From Luteolibacter pohnpeiensis (GTDB lineage Bacteria > Verrucomicrobiota > Verrucomicrobiia > Verrucomicrobiales > Akkermansiaceae), in contig NZ_JAENIJ010000032.1 in assembly GCF_016595435.1 (NCBI RefSeq), positions 1 through 44,026 of the forward strand: a stretch of 44,026 bases of DNA, in the 5' to 3' direction. Below, one piece after another: positions 1 through 8,289 of this stretch. Every line of letters starts with the position of its first letter. The first letter of the stretch is position 1. Under the pieces are notes generated by a model. It ran no database searches, was not told where the DNA came from, and saw nothing but the letters and a program-made list of their open reading frames with translations. The position numbers and the translations under genes are program-made.

Positions 1-101
1 GACGGGGACGGCAGATGAGGAAAGCTAATAGGCTTCAAATAGTCGTACCAGCTTTTTATGAGATCTTTCGGCAATTATTTTTGGCAAACGGTCTAGCCAA
101 A

Positions 102-131
102 GAAAAACCCGATGACCGTGAGATCATCGGG
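102..131 (-). terminator. Rho-independent terminator after yidC
   Basis: An 8-bp perfect stem (CCCGATGA / TCATCGGG, 108-115 with 124-131) has an 8-nt loop. Read on the minus strand it is followed by a run of five T (103-107). It lies 28 bases beyond the yidC stop and so closes the rpmH-rnpA-yidD-yidC operon. Bases 1-101 hold no gene that I can support. Confidence 0.75.
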
Positions 132-158
132 CTTGTCCATGGAGTTGTCGGTGAGCGA

Positions 159-2051
159 TCAGCCGCCGGTTCTTGGGCCGCGTGGCTTTTTCTTCTCAGG
201 GGTCACATCGCGCATGTTGCCTCCGGCGGATTTGACTTTTTGCAGTTCCGCTTGGCGCTCTGCCATTTTTTGCACCCAGGATTTGCTGCCGCCGTCTTTA
301 CGGGCTTTCAGCTCTGGCTCGGGAATCTTGTTCATCAGCCAGGTTTGACCGATGGAGAAGAGGTTCTGGGTGGTCCAGTAGAGCGCCAGGGCTGATGCGA
401 AGTTATAACAGAAGAAGAAGAACATCAGCGGCATGAACATCACGATGCGCTGTTGTGCCTTGTCTCCGGTTCGTGGAGTCATCGCGATTTGCACGAAGCT
501 GGTGATTCCCATCAGAATCGGCAGCGGGTTGATCGGCAAATTCGCGCCAAGAATCGGAAGGGCAAATGGAAGGTGAATGGTGAAGAGCGTGTAAGGCTGG
601 GAGAGGTCAGGCACCCACATGAAGCCTTGGTGGCGCAGTTCCACGGCATACTGGAGCATTTTGTAGAAGCCGAAGAACACCGGAATCTGAATCACCATTG
701 GCAAGCACCCACCGAGTGGGTTGATGCCGAATTTCCGGTAAAGCCCCATCATTTCCTGGTTCAGCTTGTTCGGATCGTCCGGATATTTTTCCTTCAGTTT
801 GGCAATCTCCGGTTGGAGCTTGCTCATCCGCTTCATGGTGCGGGTCGATTTGGCGTGGAGTGGCCAGATGCAACCGCGAACGATGATCGTGAGGAAAATG
901 ATCGAAAGCCCCCATGACCAGTTGGTGGATACTTTGTTGAAGATCAGGTGCAGCTTGTTGAGCACCCAGTTCAGGGTTCTTGAGACAACTCCGAACCAGC
1001 CATACTGCATCAGATCGCCCCAGCCATCGCCCCAATGGTTATCCATTTTGCGAAGCATGGAGTTGTTTTTGGGGCCGATGAAAATCCGATAGGAAAAGGA
1101 TTTCTGCTCGTTGCTAGCGAGTGTTGCCGCCGGTAGGTCCAAGCCGGCGCTGACCGAGTGAAGCTCGCGTCCACCCTCGGTCAGATTGATGGGAGCCGAT
1201 TTGGCCCAGACTGAAGCCGTGTATGGATTTTTTGGACGTAAAACCGTTGAGAAAAACTGATCGGTAACCCCCGCGTATTCCACCGTTTTGTCGGCCGGGC
1301 TGGTGATGATCGGCTTGGCGGCTTTAAAGCCCATGAATCCTTCTTTGAATTCGCCAACGTGTTCGAAGTGAATGCTGCCATTTTCCCGCCAGAAGAATCC
1401 GGTTTGCTGGGCAACCTCTGCCTCATACAAGGGTGATGCTTCACCGGCGAAGATGCTCCATTGCTTGAGATTGATGGAATCGGCGCTGGTGTTTTCCAAC
1501 GCGAGATCGAAGTTCAGCAGGTAAGGCGAGCCGGGGGCTGGATCTTCCTCAAGGGTGTAAGTTTTTTTCGCGATGAGTCCGGAGTTCAGATTGCCGACAT
1601 AGACTGCTTTTTTTCCGGGGATGGATAGCTCCGGCTTGTAGGTGTAAACCGCGCTCTCAAGATTCCGGCTGGCATCGGAAAATGCCCCGATTGGGCCGCT
1701 TGCGAAGCGGTTGATCCGGACGCGCGCGGTATTGCTGCCGACTTCGAATTGGTTTTTGAATTCAGCGTATTTTACCCCGCCCCCGATGTTGGTGAGGGTG
1801 AAGACCATCTGGTCGTTTTCAAGCGTGACCAGTGTTTCTTCGGTAGGTGGTGGTGGCGGGTCGACAGTTAAGCCAGCATCCGGTGCCGCAGCAGCGACTT
1901 CGGCTGGTGTCGGCTTTGCGGCTTCGACTTGTGCTTGCTTCTCTGCTTCTTCTTTCGCGATTTGCGTCTGATTTTTCGAAGTAATGAAAATGTTCGCGCC
2001 GATCATCACGGCGCAAAGACTGACAACTATCCAAGTTTTTCGATCGTACAT
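159..2051 (-). CDS. yidC: Membrane protein insertase YidC (Oxa1 family)
   Basis: YidC inserts and folds inner-membrane proteins, alone or with SecYEG. The 630-residue product has the Gram-negative layout. An N-terminal membrane anchor (about residues 8-26) is followed by an acidic, proline-rich linker and a large periplasmic beta domain (about 75-385). The Oxa1 core (about 390-590) contains the typical stretches LTIIVRGCIWPLHAKSTRTM, a KFGINPLGGCLPMVIQIPVF-like segment and the final ALALYWTTQNLFSIGQ helix. The tail is Lys/Arg-rich, as expected for ribosome contact. The ATG at 2051 begins 18 bp beyond the yidD stop, in the conserved rpmH-rnpA-yidD-yidC order. Length and start agree with the family. 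The assignment is secure. Confidence 0.97.
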   Translation of the reverse strand: MYDRKTWIVVSLCAVMIGANIFITSKNQTQIAKEEAEKQAQVEAAKPTPAEVAAAAPDAGLTVDPPPPPTEETLVTLENDQMVFTLTNIGGGVKYAEFKNQFEVGSNTARVRINRFASGPIGAFSDASRNLESAVYTYKPELSIPGKKAVYVGNLNSGLIAKKTYTLEEDPAPGSPYLLNFDLALENTSADSINLKQWSIFAGEASPLYEAEVAQQTGFFWRENGSIHFEHVGEFKEGFMGFKAAKPIITSPADKTVEYAGVTDQFFSTVLRPKNPYTASVWAKSAPINLTEGGRELHSVSAGLDLPAATLASNEQKSFSYRIFIGPKNNSMLRKMDNHWGDGWGDLMQYGWFGVVSRTLNWVLNKLHLIFNKVSTNWSWGLSIIFLTIIVRGCIWPLHAKSTRTMKRMSKLQPEIAKLKEKYPDDPNKLNQEMMGLYRKFGINPLGGCLPMVIQIPVFFGFYKMLQYAVELRHQGFMWVPDLSQPYTLFTIHLPFALPILGANLPINPLPILMGITSFVQIAMTPRTGDKAQQRIVMFMPLMFFFFCYNFASALALYWTTQNLFSIGQTWLMNKIPEPELKARKDGGSKSWVQKMAERQAELQKVKSAGGNMRDVTPEKKKPRGPRTGG

Positions 2052-2069
2052 GGAGACTGGGAAAAGACT

Positions 2070-2375
2070 TTATGAGTGGGGATGATTTCCGTGGCAGGAG
2101 CAGTTGGTGGAAGATTGCCGCGGATTTCCCGGTGGCGGAACGGGGTCATAACCACAGCCACCCCAAGGATGACAGCGGAAAATCCGGCAAATACCGAGCC
2201 ATCCACCCCGGATGGGGCCGTGAGACTCCACGGCTTCGAGAAAATAGTGGGAACAGGTGGGCGTGTAGCGGCAACCTGCCGCCGGCCCGGCGAGAACTTT
2301 CAGCATCGGACTGAGAAACCGTTGGTAAAAACGGATCAGCAATCTGACGAGAAAAGTAACGCTACGAGAGATCAC
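2070..2375 (-). CDS. yidD: Membrane protein insertion efficiency factor YidD
   Basis: A small, membrane-associated accessory of YidC that improves insertion of membrane proteins. The 101-residue product has the complete YidD core: an N-terminal amphipathic [15 protein letters not shown] segment, the Cys-rich [19 protein letters not shown] motif, and an [12 protein letters not shown] motif near the end. The tail (about residues 85-101) is poorly conserved. Its start overlaps the rnpA stop by 4 bp (ATGA), which implies translational coupling, and yidC follows after 18 bp. Family and neighbourhood agree. Confidence 0.95.
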   Translation of the reverse strand: MISRSVTFLVRLLIRFYQRFLSPMLKVLAGPAAGCRYTPTCSHYFLEAVESHGPIRGGWLGICRIFRCHPWGGCGYDPVPPPGNPRQSSTNCSCHGNHPHS

Positions 2376-2737
2376 TGTTTTTTATCGGTGGGGGCAAAAA
2401 GCCCGAGGCGGCGTGCTTGTTGGATCCAGTCCTTGGCGAGCTCCGCGTAGCTGGCTTTGTTGGCGCCTGGTCTGGCAATGGTGACCAGATAGCGTTGCGG
2501 ATTTTCGAAATTGGGGACGTTTTCCTGAACTAAAGCACGGAACCAGCGTCGCAGAAGGACTCGTTCATGAGCCTTGCCGCTTCGTTTGGTGGTGATGAAC
2601 CCGGTCCGGATGGAATCCAGCTCCGGGTCCTCAAGAGTGCTTAAAATGACAAACCGGCCTGGTTTGGCCCGGCCGGTCGTTCTGACGCGCGTGAAATCAG
2701 CGCGTTGGGTCATGCTGCATGTCCGAGGGAGGCGCAT
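2372..2737 (-). CDS. rnpA: Ribonuclease P protein component
   Basis: The protein subunit of RNase P, which removes the 5' leader from pre-tRNA together with the RNA subunit (not in this window). The 121 residues start with the typical [20 protein letters not shown] segment. The basic RNase P signature helix is also present (about residues 48-64: [19 protein letters not shown], a variant of the usual K..GxAV.RN..KR..RE). The central residues differ from the textbook RNR motif, which is common in divergent lineages. The gene sits 42 bp after rpmH and overlaps yidD by 4 bp. Confidence 0.93.
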   Translation of the reverse strand: MRLPRTCSMTQRADFTRVRTTGRAKPGRFVILSTLEDPELDSIRTGFITTKRSGKAHERVLLRRWFRALVQENVPNFENPQRYLVTIARPGANKASYAELAKDWIQQARRLGLFAPTDKKQ

Positions 2738-2779
2738 AAGTGAGATGCGGTAGCATCTTGGCGACCCGGGAGATGCGGA

Positions 2780-2965
2780 TTAGGCAGCGTGTTGCTGAGT
2801 GTGGCGCTTGAAGTGGATCTCAACGCCCTTCGGAACGAGGCGCTTGCGGCCCTTCTGACGACGGCGGCGAAGGATGTCACGACCAGCTTTGGTGGCCATG
2901 CGTGCGCGGAAGCCGAATTGTTGCTTGCGGGTGCGCTTGGAAGGTTGATAGGTGCGTTTGCTCAT
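2780..2965 (-). CDS. rpmH: 50S ribosomal protein L34
   Basis: A component of the large ribosomal subunit that contacts 23S rRNA. The first 45 residues follow the L34 consensus ([20 protein letters not shown], then [20 protein letters not shown]). At 61 residues it is about 15 longer than the usual 44-46. The extra C-terminal tail ([18 protein letters not shown]) is still basic and histidine-rich. It is the first gene of the rpmH-rnpA-yidD-yidC operon, with a plausible sigma-70 promoter about 80 bp upstream. dnaA, often a neighbour in other bacteria, is not here. Confidence 0.95.
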   Translation of the reverse strand: MSKRTYQPSKRTRKQQFGFRARMATKAGRDILRRRRQKGRKRLVPKGVEIHFKRHTQQHAA

Positions 2966-3042
2966 TGCGTGTCGGGCGTAGTGGCCGGGGCCAGTTGTCT
3001 GAAGGGGTTAGTCGCACACATTTTACATGGCGCGGGGGCGGG

Positions 3043-3070
3043 ACTTTAGAAACAGTCGAGCGCTTGTCAA
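3043..3070 (-). promoter_or_regulatory. Probable sigma-70 promoter for rpmH operon
   Basis: On the minus strand a perfect -35 hexamer TTGACA (3065-3070) is followed after 16 bases by TAAAGT (3043-3048, four of six matches to TATAAT), about 80 bp before the rpmH start. No other gene lies between. Position and -35 quality support it; the -10 is only fair. Confidence 0.5.
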
Positions 3071-3127
3071 CCCGACAGTCGTGGGAAATGTGGAAATTTT
3101 ACGAATCATGGCTTTCCCGGCAGTCAT

Positions 3128-3427
3128 TTAACCTCGACGCAATCCATAATCCGGATGTCGCCGATCGTGCCGAAGTACCAAGATTCGGATGCCTTTCACG
3201 GTAGAACGATAAAGAAAGTGGTAAGGAAATCCGGGAATATTGGCTCTTCGATACCTTGCCGCGATAACATGAAAGCCGGAGGGATTGGCAGCCGCCCGGG
3301 CGACGGTGTTGAGAAATGCTTCGAAGAAGCGATTTGCGACTGATGGGGATCCTTCTCGTCCGTAATAATCCAAAATCGCGTTCATATCTTGCTGAACCAG
3401 TCTGTGAAAGATGACTTCTGGCTGCAT
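3128..3427 (-). CDS. Type II toxin, RelE/ParE superfamily
   Basis: Likely toxin of a toxin-antitoxin pair. Family members are either gyrase poisons (ParE) or ribosome-dependent mRNA endonucleases (RelE). The 99 residues show the ParE-type pattern: an N-terminal strand and helix (VIFHRLVQQDMNAILDYYGR), a second helix (ANRFFEAFLNTVARAAANPS), and the C-terminal beta sheet with IPGFPYHFLYRSTVKGIRIL and a final VLRHDRRHPDYG. The LRHDRR..P ending is typical of chromosomal ParE/RelE proteins. Its ATG (3427) overlaps the last base of the antitoxin stop codon (TGATG arrangement), so translation is probably coupled. I cannot tell which target is used. Confidence 0.85.
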   Translation of the reverse strand: MQPEVIFHRLVQQDMNAILDYYGREGSPSVANRFFEAFLNTVARAAANPSGFHVIAARYRRANIPGFPYHFLYRSTVKGIRILVLRHDRRHPDYGLRRG

Positions 3428-3639
3428 CAGCGACCAAAAGCGGCTTTGAATTCATCCAAGGTCATGCAGCTTGATGGAACGCTGTCCAATTCGGCATCCC
3501 GTCGAGCTGCTTCGGCAATTCCGGCATCGTCATCGTGAAGAACCGAGGGAAGAGAGTCCAATAAATGGGCGACGAGAATGGCGCGCTGATCGTCGGGGAG
3601 CAAAAATGCCTGTTTTTCGATTTCCGCCAACGTTACCAT
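3427..3639 (-). CDS. Antitoxin, addiction-module component family
   Basis: A 70-residue partner of the toxin that follows. The sequence (MVTLAEIEKQAFLLPDDQRA, LVAHLLDSLPSV, then an acidic stretch and a final DEFKAAFGR) matches the short 'putative addiction module component' antitoxins (TIGR02574-like). These have an N-terminal helix with LP..R..L...LL.SL and an acidic C-terminal toxin-binding part. I chose the ATG at 3639. An upstream TTG at 3690 would add 17 residues that do not fit the family. No clear Shine-Dalgarno is visible for either start. Antitoxin-first order is usual and allows autoregulation. Confidence 0.8.
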   Translation of the reverse strand: MVTLAEIEKQAFLLPDDQRAILVAHLLDSLPSVLHDDDAGIAEAARRDAELDSVPSSCMTLDEFKAAFGR

Positions 3640-3761
3640 GGAGGGAAGATAATCGATAATCGTGGAGTGAGCAAGAACGCGGATCCACAAACCGTGGGCA
3701 GCGGGAGCTTCAGATCAGATAAGGTCTCAAGCAATGTTCGATAGGAAATGAAGCCTCATCT

Positions 3762-4739
3762 TTAGGATGCCAAACAACCCGGGCAGTTCTGGGCATAGTG
3801 GCCGGGCTCGATTTCGGCGAGTGGCGGAGATTGCGAGGTCAGGCAAAGGTCGGGATTTCCCAAACGATTCCGCACTTTGAACGAGCACCCGGCAGGTGGA
3901 TGGGTGAGGTCGGGCGGCAGGCCCGGAATGGTGTAAAGCGGTTGACCTTTTGGCTGGGCAGCCGGGATCGATTTCAGCAGCGAGCGGGTGTAGGCGTGCA
4001 ACGGGCGGTTGAACAGGTCCACTTTGGAAGCGCTCTCGACGATGCGCCCGGCATACATGACGTTGATGTGATCGCAAACTTCCGAGACGACGGCGAGGTC
4101 GTGGGTGATGAAAATCACGGCGGTGCCGAGCTTTTGCTGGCGATCGCGGATCAGATCAAGCACCTGCTTTTGCACCGTCACATCAAGTGCGGTGGTCGGT
4201 TCGTCGCAAATCAACAATTCCGGCCGGGTGATCAGCGCCATGGCGATCATGACGCGCTGGCGCATGCCGCCGGAGAATTCGTGCGGGTAGGAATGGATGC
4301 GATTTTCCGGCGATGGGATGCCGACTTCTGCGAGGGAATCGATCGCACGGTGCAGGGCGGCTTTGCCGGTGAGATTTTCGTGCAGGGCCAAAGGCTCCAT
4401 CAATTGGGCACTGACCCGCATGTAGGGATTCAGCGAGGTCATCGGATCCTGGAAAATCATGGAGATCCGTTTGCCACGAATTTTCCGCAATTCGGATTCG
4501 GTGGCTTTGAGCAGGTCGATCTTGTCGAAAATCGCCTGACCGGAGTGAATCCGACCGGGAGGCTGGGGGATCAGGCCGAGAAGGGAGTAGCAGGTGACGG
4601 ATTTCCCCGAGCCGGATTCGCCGACGATGCCGAGCGAGCTGCCTTTTTCCAGAGTGAATGAGACGTCTTCTACAGCGTGGGTGACACCATTCCGGGTGTG
4701 GAATCGGGTAGTGAGATTTCTGACATCAAGCAACGGCAT
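3762..4739 (-). CDS. Oligopeptide/dipeptide ABC transporter ATPase (DppD/OppD type)
   Basis: A cytoplasmic ATPase subunit that would power peptide uptake with a DppB/C-type permease. All ABC motifs are present: Walker [10 protein letters not shown]-loop in [12 protein letters not shown], signature EFSGGMRQR, Walker [14 protein letters not shown] and the H-loop ITHDLAVV. After about residue 245 comes the oligopeptide-type C-terminal extension ([17 protein letters not shown]...C...HYAQNCPGC) with its conserved cysteines. I chose the ATG at 4739 (MPLLDVRNL), which gives 325 residues; a TTG at 4766 would add nine. No permease, binding protein or second ATPase lies next to it, so it is an orphan subunit here and its substrate is unknown. 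Confidence 0.9.
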   Translation of the reverse strand: MPLLDVRNLTTRFHTRNGVTHAVEDVSFTLEKGSSLGIVGESGSGKSVTCYSLLGLIPQPPGRIHSGQAIFDKIDLLKATESELRKIRGKRISMIFQDPMTSLNPYMRVSAQLMEPLALHENLTGKAALHRAIDSLAEVGIPSPENRIHSYPHEFSGGMRQRVMIAMALITRPELLICDEPTTALDVTVQKQVLDLIRDRQQKLGTAVIFITHDLAVVSEVCDHINVMYAGRIVESASKVDLFNRPLHAYTRSLLKSIPAAQPKGQPLYTIPGLPPDLTHPPAGCSFKVRNRLGNPDLCLTSQSPPLAEIEPGHYAQNCPGCLAS

Positions 4740-4803
4740 GCCCGGATGGTGTCGATTTGGGAACAAAGATCAAGCGTCCCGGTTCCCGATTGGTGGGTCG
4801 AGT

Positions 4804-5547
4804 TTATTTGAGTCCGAGCTTTTCGAGCTCTGGTTTGATCTGTTCAGCCCAGATTTCGTAGCCTTTCTCATTCGGATGCAACAGGTCAGGCATGATGTCT
4901 TTGCTGAGGGTGCCGTCTTCGGTGAGGAATGCCTGATTGATATCGAGGTAATGAATGTGCTTTCCGTCATCCAGGCGTGAGATGATTTTGTTCACACCGG
5001 CGTTGATTTTGCGAAGATTGTCATCAGGGGTTTCGCCACGCGGGAAAATGGCGAGCAGCAGAAGCTGCGTGTCCGGCCACAGTTTGCGCAGATCTTTGAC
5101 CACGGTTCTTACCCCGCGTGCGGTCTCTCTTGGGTCACGTTGCTGGTGACCGGTGTTGTTGGTGCCGATCATGATGACCGCGACCTTTGGCTTAAGGCTG
5201 GCAAGGTCCGCGTTTTGAATGCGCCAGATCAGGTGCTCCGTGCGATCGCCGCCGATGCCGAAATTGATCGGGTGATAGGCCTCGTATTCTTTCTTCCAGA
5301 CATGGCTGCCGCGGCTGTCCCACCCTTCGGTGATCGAGTCGCCCAGGAAAACGAGTTGGGTGTCCTTGTTTTCCTCGATGGCTTTGACTTCACCTTCCCA
5401 GCGTGCTTTCCAGCCACCTTCGGACAGGCGGTCGGCAGGGGTCGTGGAAACGTCAGATTGATCTCCGGCATACACGGTGGTGCCTAGTAGTAAGGATTGC
5501 GAGAAAACGAGAAGCAGGAACTTTTTGGCGATCTTGGGAATCATCAT
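4804..5547 (-). CDS. Secreted SGNH/GDSL-family hydrolase
   Basis: A serine esterase-type enzyme of the SGNH fold, close in pattern to platelet-activating-factor acetylhydrolase-like and carbohydrate esterases. A signal peptide occupies about residues 1-27 (MMIPKIAKKFLLLVFSQSLL..VYA). The four blocks are visible: block I LVFLGDSITEGW with the nucleophile Ser, block II IGGDRTEHL (Gly), block III MIGTNNTG (Asn), and block V PDLLHPNEKGY with the Asp and His of the catalytic set. At 247 residues it is a single-domain enzyme that probably acts in the periplasm or outside the cell. Acetylated glycans are a reasonable guess for the substrate, but nothing in the sequence proves it. Confidence 0.88.
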   Translation of the reverse strand: MMIPKIAKKFLLLVFSQSLLLGTTVYAGDQSDVSTTPADRLSEGGWKARWEGEVKAIEENKDTQLVFLGDSITEGWDSRGSHVWKKEYEAYHPINFGIGGDRTEHLIWRIQNADLASLKPKVAVIMIGTNNTGHQQRDPRETARGVRTVVKDLRKLWPDTQLLLLAIFPRGETPDDNLRKINAGVNKIISRLDDGKHIHYLDINQAFLTEDGTLSKDIMPDLLHPNEKGYEIWAEQIKPELEKLGLK

Positions 5548-5600
5548 GAGGGTTGGGATACGGTGGAAATCAACGGGAACTGACGCTGGATTGCAAAAAT

Positions 5601-6722
5601 TTAGTTCGCTCCCGGGATCAGCCGTTGCGCGATGAGGCGGGAAACACAGGCAAAGTCTCCGTCATGGATCGGTCGATCCGCATTCAGCACCAACAAAGGC
5701 ACCTGTTCTCGCGTATGATCCGTTCCCGGCGCATAGGGATCGTTGCCGTGGTCAGCGGTGAGGATGACGAGGTCATCGGCGGAGATTTTGGGTAAAAATC
5801 TGCTCAGCCACGCATCAAATTCCACCAAGCATTGGGCATAGCCAGCAGGATTGCGGCGATGGCCAAATAACGAATCGAAATCCACCAGATTGGCAAAAAT
5901 CAGCTGATCGCGTGTTTGCTTGGCCGACCAAAGTTTTTCAATCGCTGCCATGCCCTCGGCATTCGATTTCGTCGGATAGGAATCACTGACTCCCGATCCG
6001 GCGAAAATGTCGGAGATTTTGCCGACGCCGATGGTTTGGGCGCCTGCCCGCTGCAGTTGGTTGAGAACGGTTTCGCCGGGCATGAGCGAGTAATCGTGGC
6101 GATTTCCGGTGCGCTGGAAATCGCCGGGGCCGGAGCCGAGAAAGGGGCGGGCGATCACCCGACCGATGCGGATGCCTTTTTCATCCAGCAGTGACCTCGC
6201 GGTTTTGCAGAGATCCCACAATCTTTCCAAACCGAAGATCTCTTCATGCGCGGCGATCTGCAGCACACTATCCGCACTGGTGTAGAGGATCGGCTTTCCG
6301 CTCGCGAGGTGCTCGGCCCCGAGCTGTTCCAGAATTTCGGTCCCGGATGCGGCGAAATTTCCGAGAAATTCGACACCACCGCGTGCCGCCAGCTCGTCGA
6401 CCAGTTCAGCCGGGAATGACTCATAGGTGGCAAAGGGTTGTTCCAGCGCGCAGCCCATCAATTCCCAATGGCCGGTGGTCGTGTCTTTTCCGGCTGATTT
6501 TTCCGTCAGCTTGGCGAAGGACGCATTTGGTAGGATTTCGACCGTGCGCTCAAGATGCAGCAGTTCCGCCAGTCCGAGCGATTCCAGGGCGGGCAGACGA
6601 AACCCGGGAATGCGTTGGTAAAGATGGCCGAGGGTATCCGCCCCGGCATCGCCATACGACGAGGCGTCAGGCGCGTTCCCACACCCTACGGAATCCAATA
6701 CGATGCAGAGAACCCGCTTCAT
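5601..6722 (-). CDS. deoB: Phosphopentomutase
   Basis: Interconverts ribose-1-phosphate (or deoxyribose-1-phosphate) and the 5-phosphate, linking nucleoside salvage to the pentose phosphate pathway. The 373-residue protein is a member of the alkaline-phosphatase superfamily. It has the N-terminal metal site CIVLDSVGCGNAPDA, the SAGKDTTTGHWELMG block with the phosphorylated Thr, NLVDFDSLFGHRRNP, and the C-terminal metal motif LTADHGNDP..PGTDHTREQVP. All DeoB signatures are intact and the length is slightly below the family mean. No other deo genes are adjacent. Confidence 0.96.
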   Translation of the reverse strand: MKRVLCIVLDSVGCGNAPDASSYGDAGADTLGHLYQRIPGFRLPALESLGLAELLHLERTVEILPNASFAKLTEKSAGKDTTTGHWELMGCALEQPFATYESFPAELVDELAARGGVEFLGNFAASGTEILEQLGAEHLASGKPILYTSADSVLQIAAHEEIFGLERLWDLCKTARSLLDEKGIRIGRVIARPFLGSGPGDFQRTGNRHDYSLMPGETVLNQLQRAGAQTIGVGKISDIFAGSGVSDSYPTKSNAEGMAAIEKLWSAKQTRDQLIFANLVDFDSLFGHRRNPAGYAQCLVEFDAWLSRFLPKISADDLVILTADHGNDPYAPGTDHTREQVPLLVLNADRPIHDGDFACVSRLIAQRLIPGAN

Positions 6723-6770
6723 CGGGCTAGTTTTTCACAAACCGGGTTCTTCCTGCAACTCCGGGGAAAC

Positions 6771-6804
6771 AAAAAAGCCCGGGATCATCTCCCGGGCTTT
6801 TTTT
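6771..6804 (-). terminator. Strong terminator after the PEP-CTERM gene (bidirectional form)
   Basis: A 9-bp GC-rich stem (AGCCCGGGA / TCCCGGGCT) has a short loop, with A-runs before and T-runs after. It can therefore work on both strands. It lies 28 bp beyond the stop of the minus-strand DUF4114 gene and upstream of deoB, so it insulates deoB from that gene. Confidence 0.88.
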
Positions 6805-6831
6805 ACCATGAATGCTGAATGGATGCCGACT

Positions 6832-7653
6832 TTACGCCCGCTTGCGGCGGCGATTGAAGGCAAGTCCGCAACAGCTGAGAAGTGCGCCTGCTGCCAGGGT
6901 CGGTTCCGGTGCGCCAAGGGCAGCAAGATTGGCAACGTTGGATTGGCCGATGTAGACGGCGAAAACGAGGTCGTTGTAGTCGCGGTCGCCACCGCCCCAA
7001 AGGTCTTCGAATCCGATGATCAAGTAGGCCGATCCATCGGCGGCGAGACTGACCGCGTGGACGATGCCGTCGGCATTCAGGCTGTCCTGCGTGGAGTAGT
7101 AGTTTTGGCCACCATTGGCACCGTCGGCGATGAGGAAGAAATCAAGCGAAGTGCCGGCGGTCAGCGTGCCGAGATCGACAAAGTCCCCTGGAGCGAGTGG
7201 TTCGCTTGAGCTGCGGATATCACTGCCGGAGCCATACAAGCCTTGGGAGCTTGAGGCATCGGGGAAAATCAGGGCTGCGTCCGAGGTGATGGCGCTGCCA
7301 TTGGTGGTCGAGTATCCCAGCGTGTTGTGGTAACCGGCACCTTCGCCAAGGAAGTAAACGCGAACGGTAGCATCACTGGTGAGAGTGAGATTCGTTGGAT
7401 CGACCGAAATGGCAGCTACGTTTTGGACCGATGTGGCCTCGGACAAGTTGCTGTTGATGATTTCCAACATGCCGGGGAGAACGTTGGTTTGGAAATCGGC
7501 GGACGCTTCATCAGAGCCGGCGAGTTGAACGGTGTCGACGATGTCCAGATTGTATGGACGAGCGGCGGATTGGACTGGGCTTTCGGTTTGGCCGAAGGAG
7601 GTAGCAGCCAGCGCAAGGAGGGTGGATGCGATAGGAAAGAAGGTGGCCTTCAT
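6832..7653 (-). CDS. Secreted DUF4114 protein with PEP-CTERM-type sorting signal
   Basis: An exported protein of unknown role. It has an N-terminal signal peptide (MKATFFPIASTLLALAATSFG), a middle region rich in Ser/Thr/Asp, and a DUF4114-type block (about residues 205-240) with the acidic GGGDRDYNDLVFAVYIG motif. It ends in a PEP-CTERM tripartite signal: the APEP box, a hydrophobic stretch (LAAGALLSCCGLAF) and a terminal basic cluster (NRRRKRA). In this system exosortase recognises the tail and the protein goes to the cell surface or extracellular matrix. No exosortase gene is in the window. A strong terminator follows. Confidence 0.87.
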   Translation of the reverse strand: MKATFFPIASTLLALAATSFGQTESPVQSAARPYNLDIVDTVQLAGSDEASADFQTNVLPGMLEIINSNLSEATSVQNVAAISVDPTNLTLTSDATVRVYFLGEGAGYHNTLGYSTTNGSAITSDAALIFPDASSSQGLYGSGSDIRSSSEPLAPGDFVDLGTLTAGTSLDFFLIADGANGGQNYYSTQDSLNADGIVHAVSLAADGSAYLIIGFEDLWGGGDRDYNDLVFAVYIGQSNVANLAALGAPEPTLAAGALLSCCGLAFNRRRKRA

Positions 7654-7803
7654 GAAATCAAATTAGCCCGGATTTCGGACAGATTTCAAACTGAATCGGC
7701 TTTCCTACGTGATTGCGTAGCAGTGGCTTCCTGGGAAGTTGCAAGCGTTTGCGATGCAGCTTTTGGTTCGGAAAAACCCAGAAATGATCGGTAAGTCTTT
7801 CAA

Positions 7804-8271
7804 TTATGCCAATTTAGGTGGAACCATATAAAGCAAGGTTCCAGCCCGACTTGGCGGATGAATTTCGAGGCAGGCAAGGGTGCCGGTTTTGAACTCAATC
7901 AAGCCAGATGCCCCCAGCAGCCAGCGGATCAATTCCGAAAGATCCGGTTCATGGCCGACGATGGCGACTCGCTGGAATTCTGAAAAGCCCGCCAGCTCGC
8001 TCATCGCTCGTTCCGGCTGCATGCCGCACGCAAGCCACGGTTGCACCAGCGCTTCATCGATTTCTGCCGCTTTGCAAAATTCCTCTGCCGTTTGGCGAGT
8101 GCGCACCAGAGGGCTGGTGAGCACCAAATCCGGCACCATTCCGGCTTTTTTGAGCAAATTCCCCGCGTGGCGCGCTTGCTTGCGGCCGCGATCGATCAAC
8201 TCACGCGCACCATCCCCCAGCGGGTGGCCGTGGGCTTCCGCTTTGCCGTGCCGGAGGATGATGAGTTCCAT
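7804..8271 (-). CDS. sixA: SixA-type phosphohistidine phosphatase
   Basis: A histidine-phosphatase-superfamily enzyme that removes phosphate from phosphohistidine residues, for example in His-Asp phosphorelays or PTS components. The 155 residues open with the catalytic LRHGKAEAHG motif (RHG). The core arginines follow in LTSPLVRTRQTAEEF, and the second catalytic His is in VAIVGHEPDLSELI. These and the small size match SixA rather than phosphoglycerate mutases. It begins 18 bp after fabG on the same strand, so the two are probably cotranscribed. The biological target is unknown. Confidence 0.88.
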   Translation of the reverse strand: MELIILRHGKAEAHGHPLGDGARELIDRGRKQARHAGNLLKKAGMVPDLVLTSPLVRTRQTAEEFCKAAEIDEALVQPWLACGMQPERAMSELAGFSEFQRVAIVGHEPDLSELIRWLLGASGLIEFKTGTLACLEIHPPSRAGTLLYMVPPKLA

Positions 8272-8289
8272 AAAATTCAGGAATTGGGA

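Noticed and set aside
2966..3127. Replication origin near rpmH
   Set aside because: No dnaA gene, no cluster of DnaA boxes and no AT-rich unwinding element.
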